Below, one piece after another: positions 1 through 11,000 of a DNA stretch of 64,000 nucleotides. The notes beneath the pieces are model-generated. The model ran no database searches, had not been told where the DNA came from, and saw nothing but the letters and a program-made list of their open reading frames with translations. Positions within the stretch are counted from its first letter, which is position 1; each line of letters starts with the position of its first letter. Position numbers and translations under genes: made by a program. This DNA is from Methylovulum sp. (lineage in GTDB: Bacteria > Pseudomonadota > Gammaproteobacteria > Methylococcales > Methylomonadaceae). The stretch covers positions 62,001-126,000 of the forward strand of contig JAQTQZ010000005.1 of the NCBI GenBank assembly GCA_028712695.1. Reading direction: 5' to 3'.

Positions 1-3000
1 AGCCCCCGCCCCTCATTTGCCAATTCAAGCTGTGCTACGGTGACCCTATAATAATCGGCAATATTCTGCGTATCGTATCCGGGGGCAGTGGAACCGACCT
101 GATAAATGAGGTCGGTCAGCGTTACCGTTGCGGTCGATGCCAGTGGTACCTCACCGAGAAGTTCCGCCGTCTCGCCGACGGGCAGATTCAGCCTTGCGGA
201 AAGAGTGTCTAATGTATCGTTGTCCTCAATGGTGACGGTGACCGGAACCGCTTCTGCGACTCCAAATAACGACTCGGAACTTGGATTAATATTCTGTCCG
301 GTGATGGCTACGTTCATATAATCGTAGAGCCAGTCCGGTTGGATGCTTGTTCCGGAGGCCGCGTAAGTTATCAGAAGCCCGAGCGTGGTTTCCCCGTTCT
401 CGTTAAAGATAAGGTCAGGAAACCCGCTTTCTTTCGGCTTGTTCTCGTAGTAAAGATAGAAGCCGCCGGAACGGGTGATGCTGCATTCCCAAAGAAGTTT
501 GATGAAATTGTAGCTCGTATTCAGCAACCCTTCTGGCTGGACAGCTTCTGGCTGTGCCGCAAAAAACGCAAACGCAGGCCCTTCCGGGTTGGTATAGGTG
601 GAGAGGTTCGCTTGGGTTATGAAGGCCGCAATATCTGATTGCGGGTCGGAAACCATTCCGGCATCGTTATTGGAAGAGGCGTTCGGCGTGTAGAGCAGGG
701 TGATATTTTGCACCGGTGTGTCGGTGGCGCTGCTGATAGCCAACAGCCGTTCCAGAATCATCACCCCAGGTTCATCCGCACCGGTGAGCTCATAGGTAAA
801 CACATTGCCGCCACTCGAAATCTTTTTAATGCTGACATTTACCATAGAACCCCATCCATAGTAACTGCAATCCGCTTCGACCCGCTGGCCGGTGGAAAGA
901 TCGACACTTCCAACCTTCAGTGTGGCCTTCGGATTCGGCAAACCGAAAGCTGTCTTTGGAAGGTAGGCGAGGAGTCCCTTGGAGAACGGCCAGATATACG
1001 GGGTTGGCGCTTTTTCATCAGCATTGGCGGAACCGTAAGGAAGCGATATGGCGCCATCTGCTTGCCACTGGATCGTCTGGGCAAAATCGTACTGGACCGG
1101 TTGCTCTTCCCGCATCGGCGCGATGCCGAGGTAGCCAACCTCTGGCTGCACACCGACGGTCTGGGCTTCTGTCAGGACAGAGTTCATCGTGTTGATCATA
1201 TCGGCGGAGAACGTTACGGTGGCGCTGGATCCGTTGGCGAACTGGATCCAGGCTGGGGCATTCGCAGTGGCAACCAGAGTGGCCGCTGCCGCATCACTCG
1301 GCGAAAGCGGCGGAAGATCAAACTGCTGCCCAGTGACCGAATACATGGAACAGTCGGTGCCGCCAGTGCAAGGAATGTCGCCAAGATCATTAAAGGTAAG
1401 GCCCGTGTCGCTCCCCACCGGCAGGCGCATGCCATAGACCAAGAACCTGCTGACCATGCCGGAAAGTTGCTCTAGGCTGTTACAGTTTTTAATCTCCTCG
1501 ATAGTGGCGGCAACAGTCAGACAGGGCATATGCGGTAGGTCAAGATAATTCGGTGTCTCGGCGGTCGTGTAGAAAAGCGGGCTAAGTGTCTGGTTTGCCA
1601 AGGTATTCGCAATGTCCGATGGGGTGGTCGCATAACGGTTCGCCACCAAACCTAAAGTGTCGGTATTGTCGGCAGCGGTGGTATAGATAAGATCCGGAAG
1701 CAACATCATGGTCCGGTTGGTAAGAAGCCCCGACAGCGTGGCGGTGGCAGCGGCGAATTCGACGGCCGACCATCCGGCTTCAGCCTGAAGCGAGTTGAAT
1801 GTCGAGTTGCTTTCAGTGGTTATCGAGTTACCGGAACTGTTAGTGATGGTGACATAGCCATTAATAAGATACTGGGTCAAGCTGTTCACTGCAATAAGCT
1901 GCTCCACCGTCAGGCCGGAACCGTATAAATTGACGACCGACTGTAAGGTGGTCGAACCGCTTACCTGTACCGTCCGTCCGGTTATCGATATTTTCGTGTT
2001 TCCGGTCAGGAGCGCATCCTTATTCGCCTCGGCAATGGCATCGCAACTGAGGTCGTTTTTATCAATGCCAGAAGCTGATTGCATCCCATCAGACCACGCG
2101 ACAATTCCTGCAAGAGAGTTCGGGTTCGTAGCGTTAAGCTGATACTTGTAGTGGGTCATGGCATCAAGACCGTACTGGACCAACTGGCTGCCCATCATGA
2201 CGAAGAAGTCTTGAAACACCAGACCGGCGGCGGACAAGCTGAACGACTGGTCTTCTTCGATATTCATCCTCAAAGCGGCGCCATTCCCGGCGGTCAGGTC
2301 GCTTTCGACCTGCATCTGAAGGTCACGGAAGTATTCATTCATCGTCACGATGTATTTATTGGTGCAACTAGTAAACGTTGCCAACGTCCGCTCTTTCCCC
2401 CCCGGCACCTTGAGAGTGACTTCGGGCGGCATAGGAAATACGGCGGCCGATTTTTCCGTATTATCAGTCGGGTCGGCAGGGACAATGGTAACCGCCACAT
2501 GATCGTTAAGGAATGAATCGATCTGCTTGACACTTAATGGGGTCACCACTTGGCTATCGGTCAGCTCGTGGTAGATGTCGAGCAGTTCGGTATAGCTAAT
2601 GACCGTATCGGAAATATTCTCCCTGGTTACGGTTTCCGGGTGATACGAGGTCACTAACCAGTTGAACAGTTCGAGGCAAAGGTTGTTGAACGAATCATTT
2701 CCGGTGTCGATATAAAGTAGGTTGACGATCCGGCTTGTTTGGTCGGATAACGAACCGGTGGTGGTCTTGTTTGCCACCGCCTGGGCAGGGCCGAAATAAA
2801 GGGTAAGGGGGAGCTTGTCTTCTTCCACCGCATACTTCAGCGTCGTCATGACCAGCCGTTTCCGCTGGTACGGAAGGTATGCAGACTTAATGGCATGAAG
2901 GTTTCTTCGGCCAGTGAGAAGAACAACATTGCCGGAAGAAATTCGGTTCCATGGCGCATTGGCGCTGTTGTCGCTGCCGATGACGATGGTCTCTTGGATC

Positions 3001-6000
3001 GTGGCTGAAAACGAAAGCCTAATCTTGATAGTGAAAAACCCAAGACTGATCTTGACGGTGAGTTTGATGTCGACAGCAGCAACGATGGAAATCGGCATCG
3101 ACCCGTAAGATTGGTAAGATGCCTGGACATAAATTTTGACCACAACTTCAAAATCGGCGCTGATTATCACAAAATTAACCGTACCGTAAAGGCGGCCGAT
3201 GACACCTAAAGTCCCTTTAATCATGAAAAAGTCAGAAGCGGCCTCGCTCACCTCGAACGGATTGTAGGCGGCATAGACCCCCTCGATGATTCCGAACACG
3301 GTAAGCGAGAAACCGGCCTGCATGATGCCGATATTGATATCTTTGCCAAGCCCAACCTGGAGACCCACCCCTAAGGCGATAACCGGATTAAACACGCCAT
3401 TTTTTGTTGCCGGGACGATGCTGGTGGTGGCAGAACTTAACTTGCCAAAATAAATCCCGCCAGCGCCGATTAACGGTATCGGGCCTGCTTGGATTTGCAC
3501 TGCAAACGAGACGGTAAAATCGTTGTTGTATGGGAAACCGATATCAACGAGAAAATCGCCGTTGGTATAGACCTGAACGCCAAAGTTCGGGAGGGTGATT
3601 CCGCAAACCCCAAACTGTAGCTGCCGGACTGCATTGGGGAGCGTCAGTTTTGCCTGGTACATCCCGATGGAGTCGGAAACCTTTTTGTACATAATTTCAA
3701 AAGCAAGACCGGCCAAGGTTTTTGCCACCGGGCCATCGAGGGCGAATCGGAGTGCATACAGGTTTGGATCGTTAAAGATAATCGACAGGTCAAGCAGGTA
3801 CCCTGCCTTACTCTCATTTACCAACGCCAGCTGCTTGCCCTCCCCGCCATTGATCGAATCATCCCCGCCGAAGCGAAGAATCCCAAAGTTCATGCCGATA
3901 AGCCAGTTGCTTTCAGGATCGAACTTTGGTTGCCCCTTGGTCGGGTTTGCTGATATTGGTATAGAGTTGTCATCTTTGGGCGGTTCCAGCGAACGCATGG
4001 CGTTAATCGCATCCTCAACCGAAGTGAACGACTCATATCCCTCTATGGTTACATGCTGCCCTAACGCAAGGAGCCTGATATCGAGATACTTATTGCCGGA
4101 GCCTGCAGGAACCGGAGCACTATTGGGGTCGGTGGCATCCCAACTCGGAATGGAATCGCCAGTAATAAATTTTCCGTCCAGTTCGACGATAACCTCGTAT
4201 TTTGATGTCGAGCCCTCTTTTGGCTGATAGGTAAACTTAAGGCCATTTAAGGTGAATATCCCAAAATTCAGGCCAAGATTGCCATCAGCCGGATAGTTGA
4301 TACCGATGGTGCCCTTTGTGGTATTGACGACTAATTGCAAATTGTTGAGCGGAATGTTATTCAGTATATCCCATGGCGCCGAAAGCGTGCGCGGCCCGCC
4401 AGGTGTTGCCCAGGAAAGCATCAGCGCCACAATATCGCCGACCGAAACATTGCCAAACCTAATGGTGATGGTCGTCTCTTGGGTCTTTGGGTCTGTTTTG
4501 TACTCGCCGGTCAGGTATTCAGAAAGGGAGAGAAAGTAACGATAGTCATCCTTGTTTTTCATATCGACGGTCAAAGTCCAGTCGATGTTCAGCAAGGTAT
4601 ACGACGCCATCATCCTATACGCCGGCACCTGCTTTTCTTCGGCCAAGCTGATTAAAACGAGGGATGATGAAGGCAGTGCCAGAAAGCTTGACCGCAGCAA
4701 GGCACCACTACTTTGTTTGATGCCTGAACCCGCAGGGATTTCGCCATCGGAATAGACTCCCAAAAATCCGCTGATCTGACCGATGCCAAAAGGGAGGGTC
4801 ATAACAGCGCCGACTTCGAAATTGTATGTCCCGCCGCTGGAAATTTCGACGTTCAACTGGTCGATGACAAGATCAAAACTCTCTGCCGGGATTTGGAACA
4901 CACCGTTGGTGAATGTGTACAAAAGTGCGCTAAGGGAAATTGTCCCCTCCGACAGCCAGCCGCGATACGTCCAGTCAATGCTGCCGATCGGTGCGTTAGC
5001 CATGATAGAAAGTTGGAATGTCCCCTCGGCATCATCCTGCCCAATCTGGATCACGCCGCCAAAAGAGCCGCCGTTATTGGTACCGGCACGTTGTAAAGAC
5101 ATCGACAGCTGTTTGATAACCAGCGGGATGGTGAAGAGCGAAGTGGTGACCGTAATATCCCAGTCGGCGTTAAAGGTGCCAGCAAAACTGTAATTATTGT
5201 TCGGCGTATCGGCAGAAAAGGTGAGCGTTTTAAAACCGCCTGGTATGCCGGTGGTGATAACTGGAGGCAAAATGATGTGCAGGATATCATCGACAGTCAG
5301 CAATGCACCGTTATCGTCAAGCGCGCCCTGGATTTTAAACCCCGGTAACGAGCCGGTGAGGATCATGGTGGGCGAGGCCGTATCAGGTGAGCTGGGCGGG
5401 AATACGACTTTGCCTTCAAAATCAAACATCGTCATCCGGGTGCTCACCGGATCGATAACGGTGAAATTAAAAATCAGCCCCCCTACCTGTGGAAAACCCG
5501 GAAGGAACGGAAAAAGGGTAAAAAGTGCGTCCGGATCATTTTGGGTTACAGTGAACGAAAAACTCTCTAGCGTCGTGCTTGCGGTATTGTAAGTGAGGGT
5601 AGCAGAAGAGACGCCGATGGAGGTGACTGTGTCCAGTGGCGGCGGGACGCTGTTGGCTAGGTTGATGCCGCCTGCCAATTGGATGACATCGCTGATGCCG
5701 ACTGGCTTTGCAAACTTTCCTCCGAATACCCAAGTATCTCCTGCAAGAGGGAGAGATATGCCAAGGAAAAGCTCCTTTAAACACGAAGGCGAACCACCGA
5801 GAAAACCATACGATGGAAGCGTGCCGTCGCTTGCATTAATGATAAACCCGGGGTTGCTGATCCCAAACCACTCGATTCCTGCCAGGTTCCATTGAATATC
5901 GGTTCGGTAATCGCCCACCGAATACAGTGTACCTAACTGCTCAGTAAAGATAATTGAAACATTGACCGGTAGGCCATCTGCCGTACCCATAGAAACAGTC

Positions 6001-6203
6001 TTGCCAGTGAGCACAAATTCTGTAAGTGAATCATCAGCGGACGGAGGATTCAATTTAGGGGCAGTAATCTCCATTGATTGTGTAACAGAAATTTTTTGAT
6101 AGAAGGACGCAATATTCCCCTCTGATAAAATTCCTGGTATAAGATCCACCTTGCCAGACGCAAGTTGGCCAAAAATCTCCTGATATAGTTCGTAGAGCGT
6201 CAT
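1..6203 (-). CDS. Giant protein of unknown function with LysM-like segments (partial, 3' end beyond window)
   Basis: Reading back from an ATG at 6203, the frame stays open to the window edge, giving at least 2,067 residues without a stop; the C-terminus lies outside the window. An AAAGGAAAGAAG ribosome binding site precedes the ATG. No signal peptide is visible (it begins MTLYELYQEIFGQLASGK). The first ~1,250 residues are long, Gly/Asn/Thr-rich and beta-strand-like. The rest contains several short segments that look like degenerate LysM modules, near residues 1424, 1518, 1998 and 2044, for example YDTQNIADYYRVTVAQLELA. It is the last visible gene of a minus-strand group with the 591-aa and ~1,205-aa genes; the gap to the former is 89 bases. 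I do not recognise the family. LysM-type binding to cell wall or glycan is an inference from weak motifs. The reality of the gene is much more certain than any function. Confidence 0.85.
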   Translation of the reverse strand, partial: MTLYELYQEIFGQLASGKVDLIPGILSEGNIASFYQKISVTQSMEITAPKLNPPSADDSLTEFVLTGKTVSMGTADGLPVNVSIIFTEQLGTLYSVGDYRTDIQWNLAGIEWFGISNPGFIINASDGTLPSYGFLGGSPSCLKELFLGISLPLAGDTWVFGGKFAKPVGISDVIQLAGGINLANSVPPPLDTVTSIGVSSATLTYNTASTTLESFSFTVTQNDPDALFTLFPFLPGFPQVGGLIFNFTVIDPVSTRMTMFDFEGKVVFPPSSPDTASPTMILTGSLPGFKIQGALDDNGALLTVDDILHIILPPVITTGIPGGFKTLTFSADTPNNNYSFAGTFNADWDITVTTSLFTIPLVIKQLSMSLQRAGTNNGGSFGGVIQIGQDDAEGTFQLSIMANAPIGSIDWTYRGWLSEGTISLSALLYTFTNGVFQIPAESFDLVIDQLNVEISSGGTYNFEVGAVMTLPFGIGQISGFLGVYSDGEIPAGSGIKQSSGALLRSSFLALPSSSLVLISLAEEKQVPAYRMMASYTLLNIDWTLTVDMKNKDDYRYFLSLSEYLTGEYKTDPKTQETTITIRFGNVSVGDIVALMLSWATPGGPRTLSAPWDILNNIPLNNLQLVVNTTKGTIGINYPADGNLGLNFGIFTLNGLKFTYQPKEGSTSKYEVIVELDGKFITGDSIPSWDATDPNSAPVPAGSGNKYLDIRLLALGQHVTIEGYESFTSVEDAINAMRSLEPPKDDNSIPISANPTKGQPKFDPESNWLIGMNFGILRFGGDDSINGGEGKQLALVNESKAGYLLDLSIIFNDPNLYALRFALDGPVAKTLAGLAFEIMYKKVSDSIGMYQAKLTLPNAVRQLQFGVCGITLPNFGVQVYTNGDFLVDIGFPYNNDFTVSFAVQIQAGPIPLIGAGGIYFGKLSSATTSIVPATKNGVFNPVIALGVGLQVGLGKDINIGIMQAGFSLTVFGIIEGVYAAYNPFEVSEAASDFFMIKGTLGVIGRLYGTVNFVIISADFEVVVKIYVQASYQSYGSMPISIVAAVDIKLTVKISLGFFTIKIRLSFSATIQETIVIGSDNSANAPWNRISSGNVVLLTGRRNLHAIKSAYLPYQRKRLVMTTLKYAVEEDKLPLTLYFGPAQAVANKTTTGSLSDQTSRIVNLLYIDTGNDSFNNLCLELFNWLVTSYHPETVTRENISDTVISYTELLDIYHELTDSQVVTPLSVKQIDSFLNDHVAVTIVPADPTDNTEKSAAVFPMPPEVTLKVPGGKERTLATFTSCTNKYIVTMNEYFRDLQMQVESDLTAGNGAALRMNIEEDQSFSLSAAGLVFQDFFVMMGSQLVQYGLDAMTHYKYQLNATNPNSLAGIVAWSDGMQSASGIDKNDLSCDAIAEANKDALLTGNTKISITGRTVQVSGSTTLQSVVNLYGSGLTVEQLIAVNSLTQYLINGYVTITNSSGNSITTESNSTFNSLQAEAGWSAVEFAAATATLSGLLTNRTMMLLPDLIYTTAADNTDTLGLVANRYATTPSDIANTLANQTLSPLFYTTAETPNYLDLPHMPCLTVAATIEEIKNCNSLEQLSGMVSRFLVYGMRLPVGSDTGLTFNDLGDIPCTGGTDCSMYSVTGQQFDLPPLSPSDAAAATLVATANAPAWIQFANGSSATVTFSADMINTMNSVLTEAQTVGVQPEVGYLGIAPMREEQPVQYDFAQTIQWQADGAISLPYGSANADEKAPTPYIWPFSKGLLAYLPKTAFGLPNPKATLKVGSVDLSTGQRVEADCSYYGWGSMVNVSIKKISSGGNVFTYELTGADEPGVMILERLLAISSATDTPVQNITLLYTPNASSNNDAGMVSDPQSDIAAFITQANLSTYTNPEGPAFAFFAAQPEAVQPEGLLNTSYNFIKLLWECSITRSGGFYLYYENKPKESGFPDLIFNENGETTLGLLITYAASGTSIQPDWLYDYMNVAITGQNINPSSESLFGVAEAVPVTVTIEDNDTLDTLSARLNLPVGETAELLGEVPLASTATVTLTDLIYQVGSTAPGYDTQNIADYYRVTVAQLELANEGRG

Positions 6204-6292
6204 CTTCTTTCCTTTATCTTAGGCCTCGGTAACGATTGATAGACATCAATGCGATGAATCGTATTTATAGCGAGCTGTTCGAGTGCGCTCGC

Positions 6293-8068
6293 TTATTTCT
6301 CTTCAACTAGCAGGATTGGAATCTTTAGACTGTCAGCCACCTGATCGAGTATAGAAAGCCCAAGTGCCAACTTGTCGTTAATCGGATCATGATAGAACGC
6401 ATAGGTGCTTTTGTAGTACTTCGGTAAGACAGTATCATCGGGAAAATAAAAGTCCCTAATATAATTCGTGGTAAGGGTAATATTGGGAACAAATTTTGAC
6501 GGGACGGTAGGGGATGAAAGCAGTGCATTTAATACAGCATTTGCAGACCGTTGGCTTCTTAACCGCGCGGCATTCATACCTTTACTTTTAACCCATGGAA
6601 TGGGATACATATTGGCGTCCACCTTTATGCTGCGATTCACCATGCGAAGATAGCAACGCCCTTGGTTCAATACTGTATTTGTGGTATTCGCGCCTTCAAA
6701 TACACTAGGAAAAGATGCGCGGAACATAAAATAATTAAATAAAAGCGGAGGAAGCGCGCCCAATTCAAGGAACAAGACAGTTGGTTTGGCAATATTAGGT
6801 TGAATAATATTTAAGAGCACTTGATCCAATTCTTCAACGGTAACTGGTTCACCAAAACCTCGGTTTCTTGTTGAGAGAACATTAACACCGATCTGAGCAT
6901 TACGGGTAGTCAACCACAACCTTCTGGATTCAAATTCTTGTTGTTGATTATTTGAAAGCCGCTGATAATTAGCCAACTGTCGATTAGCCTTATCGAGATC
7001 ACTCTCCAAATTTCTCTTGCGTTTTCCGCTGCTTAACTGCTCTGTCAGATTATTAACCTCTGCTTTTGCTCCATCAACGGCAAAACCAGCTCCAATCTCG
7101 CTGAAGGTTTTGCCGCCCTTACTGACGATTATTGATTGCAAATATTCCTGATCGTCCATACTGTTATTCATGCTTACCACAACTGCCGGGGTTTTTGCTG
7201 GTGTCAAGTAACTCCCACCGAGAGCAGTCGAAATCACCGTCGGCAAGAGTTGGTCCGGGGGCATACCGAGTTGGTTATTTTCTTTGATCCCGTAGCACGG
7301 CATAAGTCTGATAGCGTTGGCGTTGGCGTTGGTGTCCATGAATTTGATCAGTGCATAAGCCAACTGTGAGTGGTAGGCCAAATCCGCTGTTACCCCAGGG
7401 TTTGTCGCGTTCGTATAGTATTCCCAGTCTTCATTAGTTGGCGTCCAATATTCATCAGGAACATACCACCCTCTAAGCTGTAAAAAACCGCCAAAATCTG
7501 CATTTTCATTCAGGTTTTCTGGCTCATAATTTTTAAAAGCATTACCAAACTGTATCTGCTGTGGAGTACTCCAAAGATAGGGTTGCAGCCGTAAAAAACA
7601 GTTCACCTTAAGGGCTTCGGCATACATATTAGGGAAATTTGGCGGATCGCTGTCTGCACCACCCGTAAAACCGTAATTTATATTTATTTCTAATGGATCC
7701 TTATCAAGTTGATCTACCGTCATAAATTTTAGCGGTACGGTGTTGTAAGTGACTCCTACAGGATTTGTTGGATCAAGGCCTTTGATGAGAAGTGAAAGCT
7801 TAGCCAGCGTAGCATCGGCATCTTTTACTGGATAAACCATGGTCACGCTCTTCCCCCCCCCCTTGAAACCGAAACCGTCGATTAAACGCTTCATCAGAAG
7901 AACGCTGCTCGTCTGATGGCCAAAGTTAGCAGAGTTATCCACAAATATCCGAACCTTGTCCTCTGCTTTAAGGCGGTTAGTCATACTTTCAATACCATCC
8001 GTAATACCACCCTGCCAGTCTTCATAGCTGATATTTTTAAGTTGATGATAGATAAATTCGAGCGTCAT
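6293..8068 (-). CDS. 591-aa hypothetical protein with a G10 tract, possibly glycosyltransferase-like
   Basis: The start ATG overlaps the stop of the upstream ~1,205-aa gene as TAATG, with a purine-rich GGGAGAGGGGGAAT stretch just before it, so translation is probably coupled. Near the N-terminus, VRIFVDNSANFGHQTSSVLL resembles the nucleotide-binding entry loop of GT-B-like enzymes, and PSVFEGANTTNTVLNQGRCY near residue 460 could be a sugar-nucleotide contact. That resemblance is from memory and weak. A charged, possibly coiled-coil segment lies near residues 335-390 (KAEVNNLTEQLSSGKRKRNL). No signal peptide or membrane segment is evident. The coding strand carries ten consecutive G at 7853-7862 (residues ~69-72, KGGGK), a possible slippage site. 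The gene looks more AT-rich than the NRPS block. Function unknown. Confidence 0.85.
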   Translation of the reverse strand: MTLEFIYHQLKNISYEDWQGGITDGIESMTNRLKAEDKVRIFVDNSANFGHQTSSVLLMKRLIDGFGFKGGGKSVTMVYPVKDADATLAKLSLLIKGLDPTNPVGVTYNTVPLKFMTVDQLDKDPLEININYGFTGGADSDPPNFPNMYAEALKVNCFLRLQPYLWSTPQQIQFGNAFKNYEPENLNENADFGGFLQLRGWYVPDEYWTPTNEDWEYYTNATNPGVTADLAYHSQLAYALIKFMDTNANANAIRLMPCYGIKENNQLGMPPDQLLPTVISTALGGSYLTPAKTPAVVVSMNNSMDDQEYLQSIIVSKGGKTFSEIGAGFAVDGAKAEVNNLTEQLSSGKRKRNLESDLDKANRQLANYQRLSNNQQQEFESRRLWLTTRNAQIGVNVLSTRNRGFGEPVTVEELDQVLLNIIQPNIAKPTVLFLELGALPPLLFNYFMFRASFPSVFEGANTTNTVLNQGRCYLRMVNRSIKVDANMYPIPWVKSKGMNAARLRSQRSANAVLNALLSSPTVPSKFVPNITLTTNYIRDFYFPDDTVLPKYYKSTYAFYHDPINDKLALGLSILDQVADSLKIPILLVEEK

Positions 8069-11000
8069 TATTCCCCCTCTCCCGTAACAAGCACCTTCTG
8101 AGTGGTTTCGCTAGGCTTGGTCGGTGCGACGTTGTAGACCGCATACCAACCCAGTTCGCTCACCTTCGATGCCGACCCTTTCGGGCCGCCAAACAGAAAG
8201 AACGAAGTCCTGCCATTCAACGGCGGGATCTGCACCAGCCCGAGAAATTTCAGTGCGATGTCGTACAGCATCATCATGTAGGCTTGCTGCCCCTCGATAT
8301 ACGACAATTTCATCTCGCCGATAGTCAGTTTCAACACTCCCTGTAACGACAGAAGCTTTGCATCGCCTCCTGCCCCTGGCAGGCTCAAGCCGAGATAGAC
8401 TTTGTACGAGGGATCGTCGCCATCCAAATTGGAAACCGCCGAAGGAGACCAGCACAATGACATTGAGGAAACAAACCCTACCGACGATGCCAATGCACCA
8501 GGAGAGCCCATATTCAAAGAGCAATTCAGCGCGTACCAAGTGCCGACGGTGCCGGTGATCTTCGCATCGGTCTGGAGCCTTAAAAATCCTTTCGACGCCG
8601 GGCTGCTCTGGGCATCGCCGCTGATCAAGCCTTTGATATCGAGGGCGAAGTTAGGATAAAGGCTGTTATCGCGCGGATCGCTGTCTGCAACATTAAAGGT
8701 GATGCTCGAAGTGTCGAAGGTCATTGCCGTAATCGCTGAGCTAGCCAAATTGGAAGCCATTGTGATGAAGACGTTGGTAAATGCCAGCCCTTTGGGGTCG
8801 GTGAGCGAAGGATCCCCTTCACTTCCGAATGAGAACATATCGAGATTTTTGATTTTTCTGAAATCGAACTTCCCTGTCAGGCTGAAGACGGAAATGACAC
8901 TGCCGCCGTCGCTTCCGTCCGAAACGGTATTAAATTGCCCTTGGGTAAAGTTTAATGCGTTGAAAATAGAAGAATCAAAACCGTAGGCATTGTTGCCGTT
9001 AGTGGCAAACACATAGACCGATTTACCGTTGTGGTTCTGGTACGTCCCCTCAATGATCATCGAGTTGTAGTTGTCGGTTTTGCCATTCAGTGATGTTGAA
9101 ATCTCGTTATACAGCTGGTTACAGGTCAACTGGGTTTTACTGCCAAACTTGGCGACCGCAGAGTTAACGAACAGCGACTGAAGATAGAGAACCTTGAAAT
9201 CGTAAGAGCTACCAGGCCGTGGAGGCACCGGTTGCCCAGCCCCTGCCCCAGCGGCCACTTGTTTGTAGTAATCGGCATCGACATAATTGATAAGGCCGAA
9301 GAGCGAACTATTATTCACCAAGCTGACAGCACCATTGGCATCCGTCTCGACCGGATTTATCTCTATACCGAAATGGTGCGCGTAAAAATCGTTGGGATAG
9401 ACGACGCCGGCCATCAATCCCTGAATGCTGGAGGGAAGTTTGGCCACATCTGCTTTTAAGGCTAGGATACCATTCCAGTTCGGATCGTTAATGATCTGGC
9501 AAAAGTTCTGTAAATAGTCAGGGTAAAGCGCCAGATCGCTTTGGGCTTGGGCAAAATACTCGCCGATCCAGGTGGAGACTCCGGCAAGCCCGGCCATACC
9601 GATACTTTCGATATCGTTAAAGTCGCCCGGATCAGTCCATCCTTTTGGGTTCTGGACAAGGCTGGTCAAAGAACCATGGCAAAACTTGAAAATCATGACG
9701 TTAGTGTAATCACCATAAACAGGTGGGGTAGCGCTCTTGCTTGAGGGAGTATCGACAGAAAAAAGCCACTCTTCAATCGCCATTAAATTATCAAAAGCCG
9801 CACCAGTCGGCACCGGTTTAATCTCCTCCCCTTTGTTGTCATACTTGAGCGAACCGATATTTTTCCCATCGCTCACCACTAGCATTAGCTGGTTTGATTG
9901 GAAAGCATTTTTCAACGGGTCGCCTAAGTTCTCGAACTGTAAGGCAAACGAACCGATGGATGTCCCGTTTATAGCCAGCAGGAGGTTCTGCCAGGAACTA
10001 TCGAGGGTATCGACAGTTGCCAGAAGCCCTTGAGGCGTCGTTGCCACCGTTGTTGGAGCGGAGGTGAGTTTGGCAATATGGCTATCGGCAAGATTCCGCC
10101 GCTGCATGGTATGGGCGACCGATATCGTTTGTTTCTTATTTTGGATCGTTTTTTTCCTGAATGGATTTAAGATTGTGGTCTCAAATCCTTGGATTTCTTT
10201 GAAGGAAAAAGTGTAGGGCTCCACGCTCACCGTAATTGTTGAATAAGGAACCAGCGGGAAACAAAAGCCCGATGATTGGTCGATGGCAACCGCCGTTTCA
10301 AAGAAGCCGAGATATTCCTTTGTTTGGCTGTAGAGCATCGTGGCATTGTTATAGAGAGAAGCCCCTTCCGGTTGGGAGTAATACCCTACCGTCAAAGAAG
10401 AGGCGCTCCCCTGTATTACGTTCACCCAAGACGTTTGATACAGCGGGGTCAATAGTGGTTCTTCGTTAGGAGGAGGGCCGACCGGTGAGATTTCCGGAAG
10501 GGGATATACCGGCGCATACCCTGACTGGTAAGCCACAAACGAAAGGTAGTCACCATCGTCTTTAGGGATATCGGAATAAGGGGTAAACCCAATGGTCTCG
10601 GTTCCATATATCCCCGCCAAGAGTGCGGGCGGTGCGGATGCGTCAGCAAACCCCGGGTCTATCCCGAGCCGGAAATTGCCATGGGGAGCCATATAATATG
10701 AGTTGGAGTTCTCTGCTTCCAGATCGGTGCGGGTGAAAACCAGCCGCGCTACGGCAGAATCAGGAGCAACGCTGCTTACATCGTTCCAGCCGACAGGGGC
10801 GAGAAGAATCGGGTGCCTGGCATCGGTGACGAAAGTTGAAAAAATCTTTGTCGGCTCGCTGGCATTACAGCCGGTGCTATTAAGTGATGTGCAACTGCTT
10901 CCGCTGAAGGCCAGAAAAGTACGATCCACCCCGATGATCCTAGTCGGGTCGAGCTGGGCGATCATCTGAAGGGTGACCGAAGACGAAAATTTGCTGCTGT

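Noticed and set aside
639..1475. Plus-strand frames of 200-280 codons inside 1-6200
   Set aside because: They are shadows of the continuous minus-strand giant gene and show Arg/Gly-rich, low-complexity translations.
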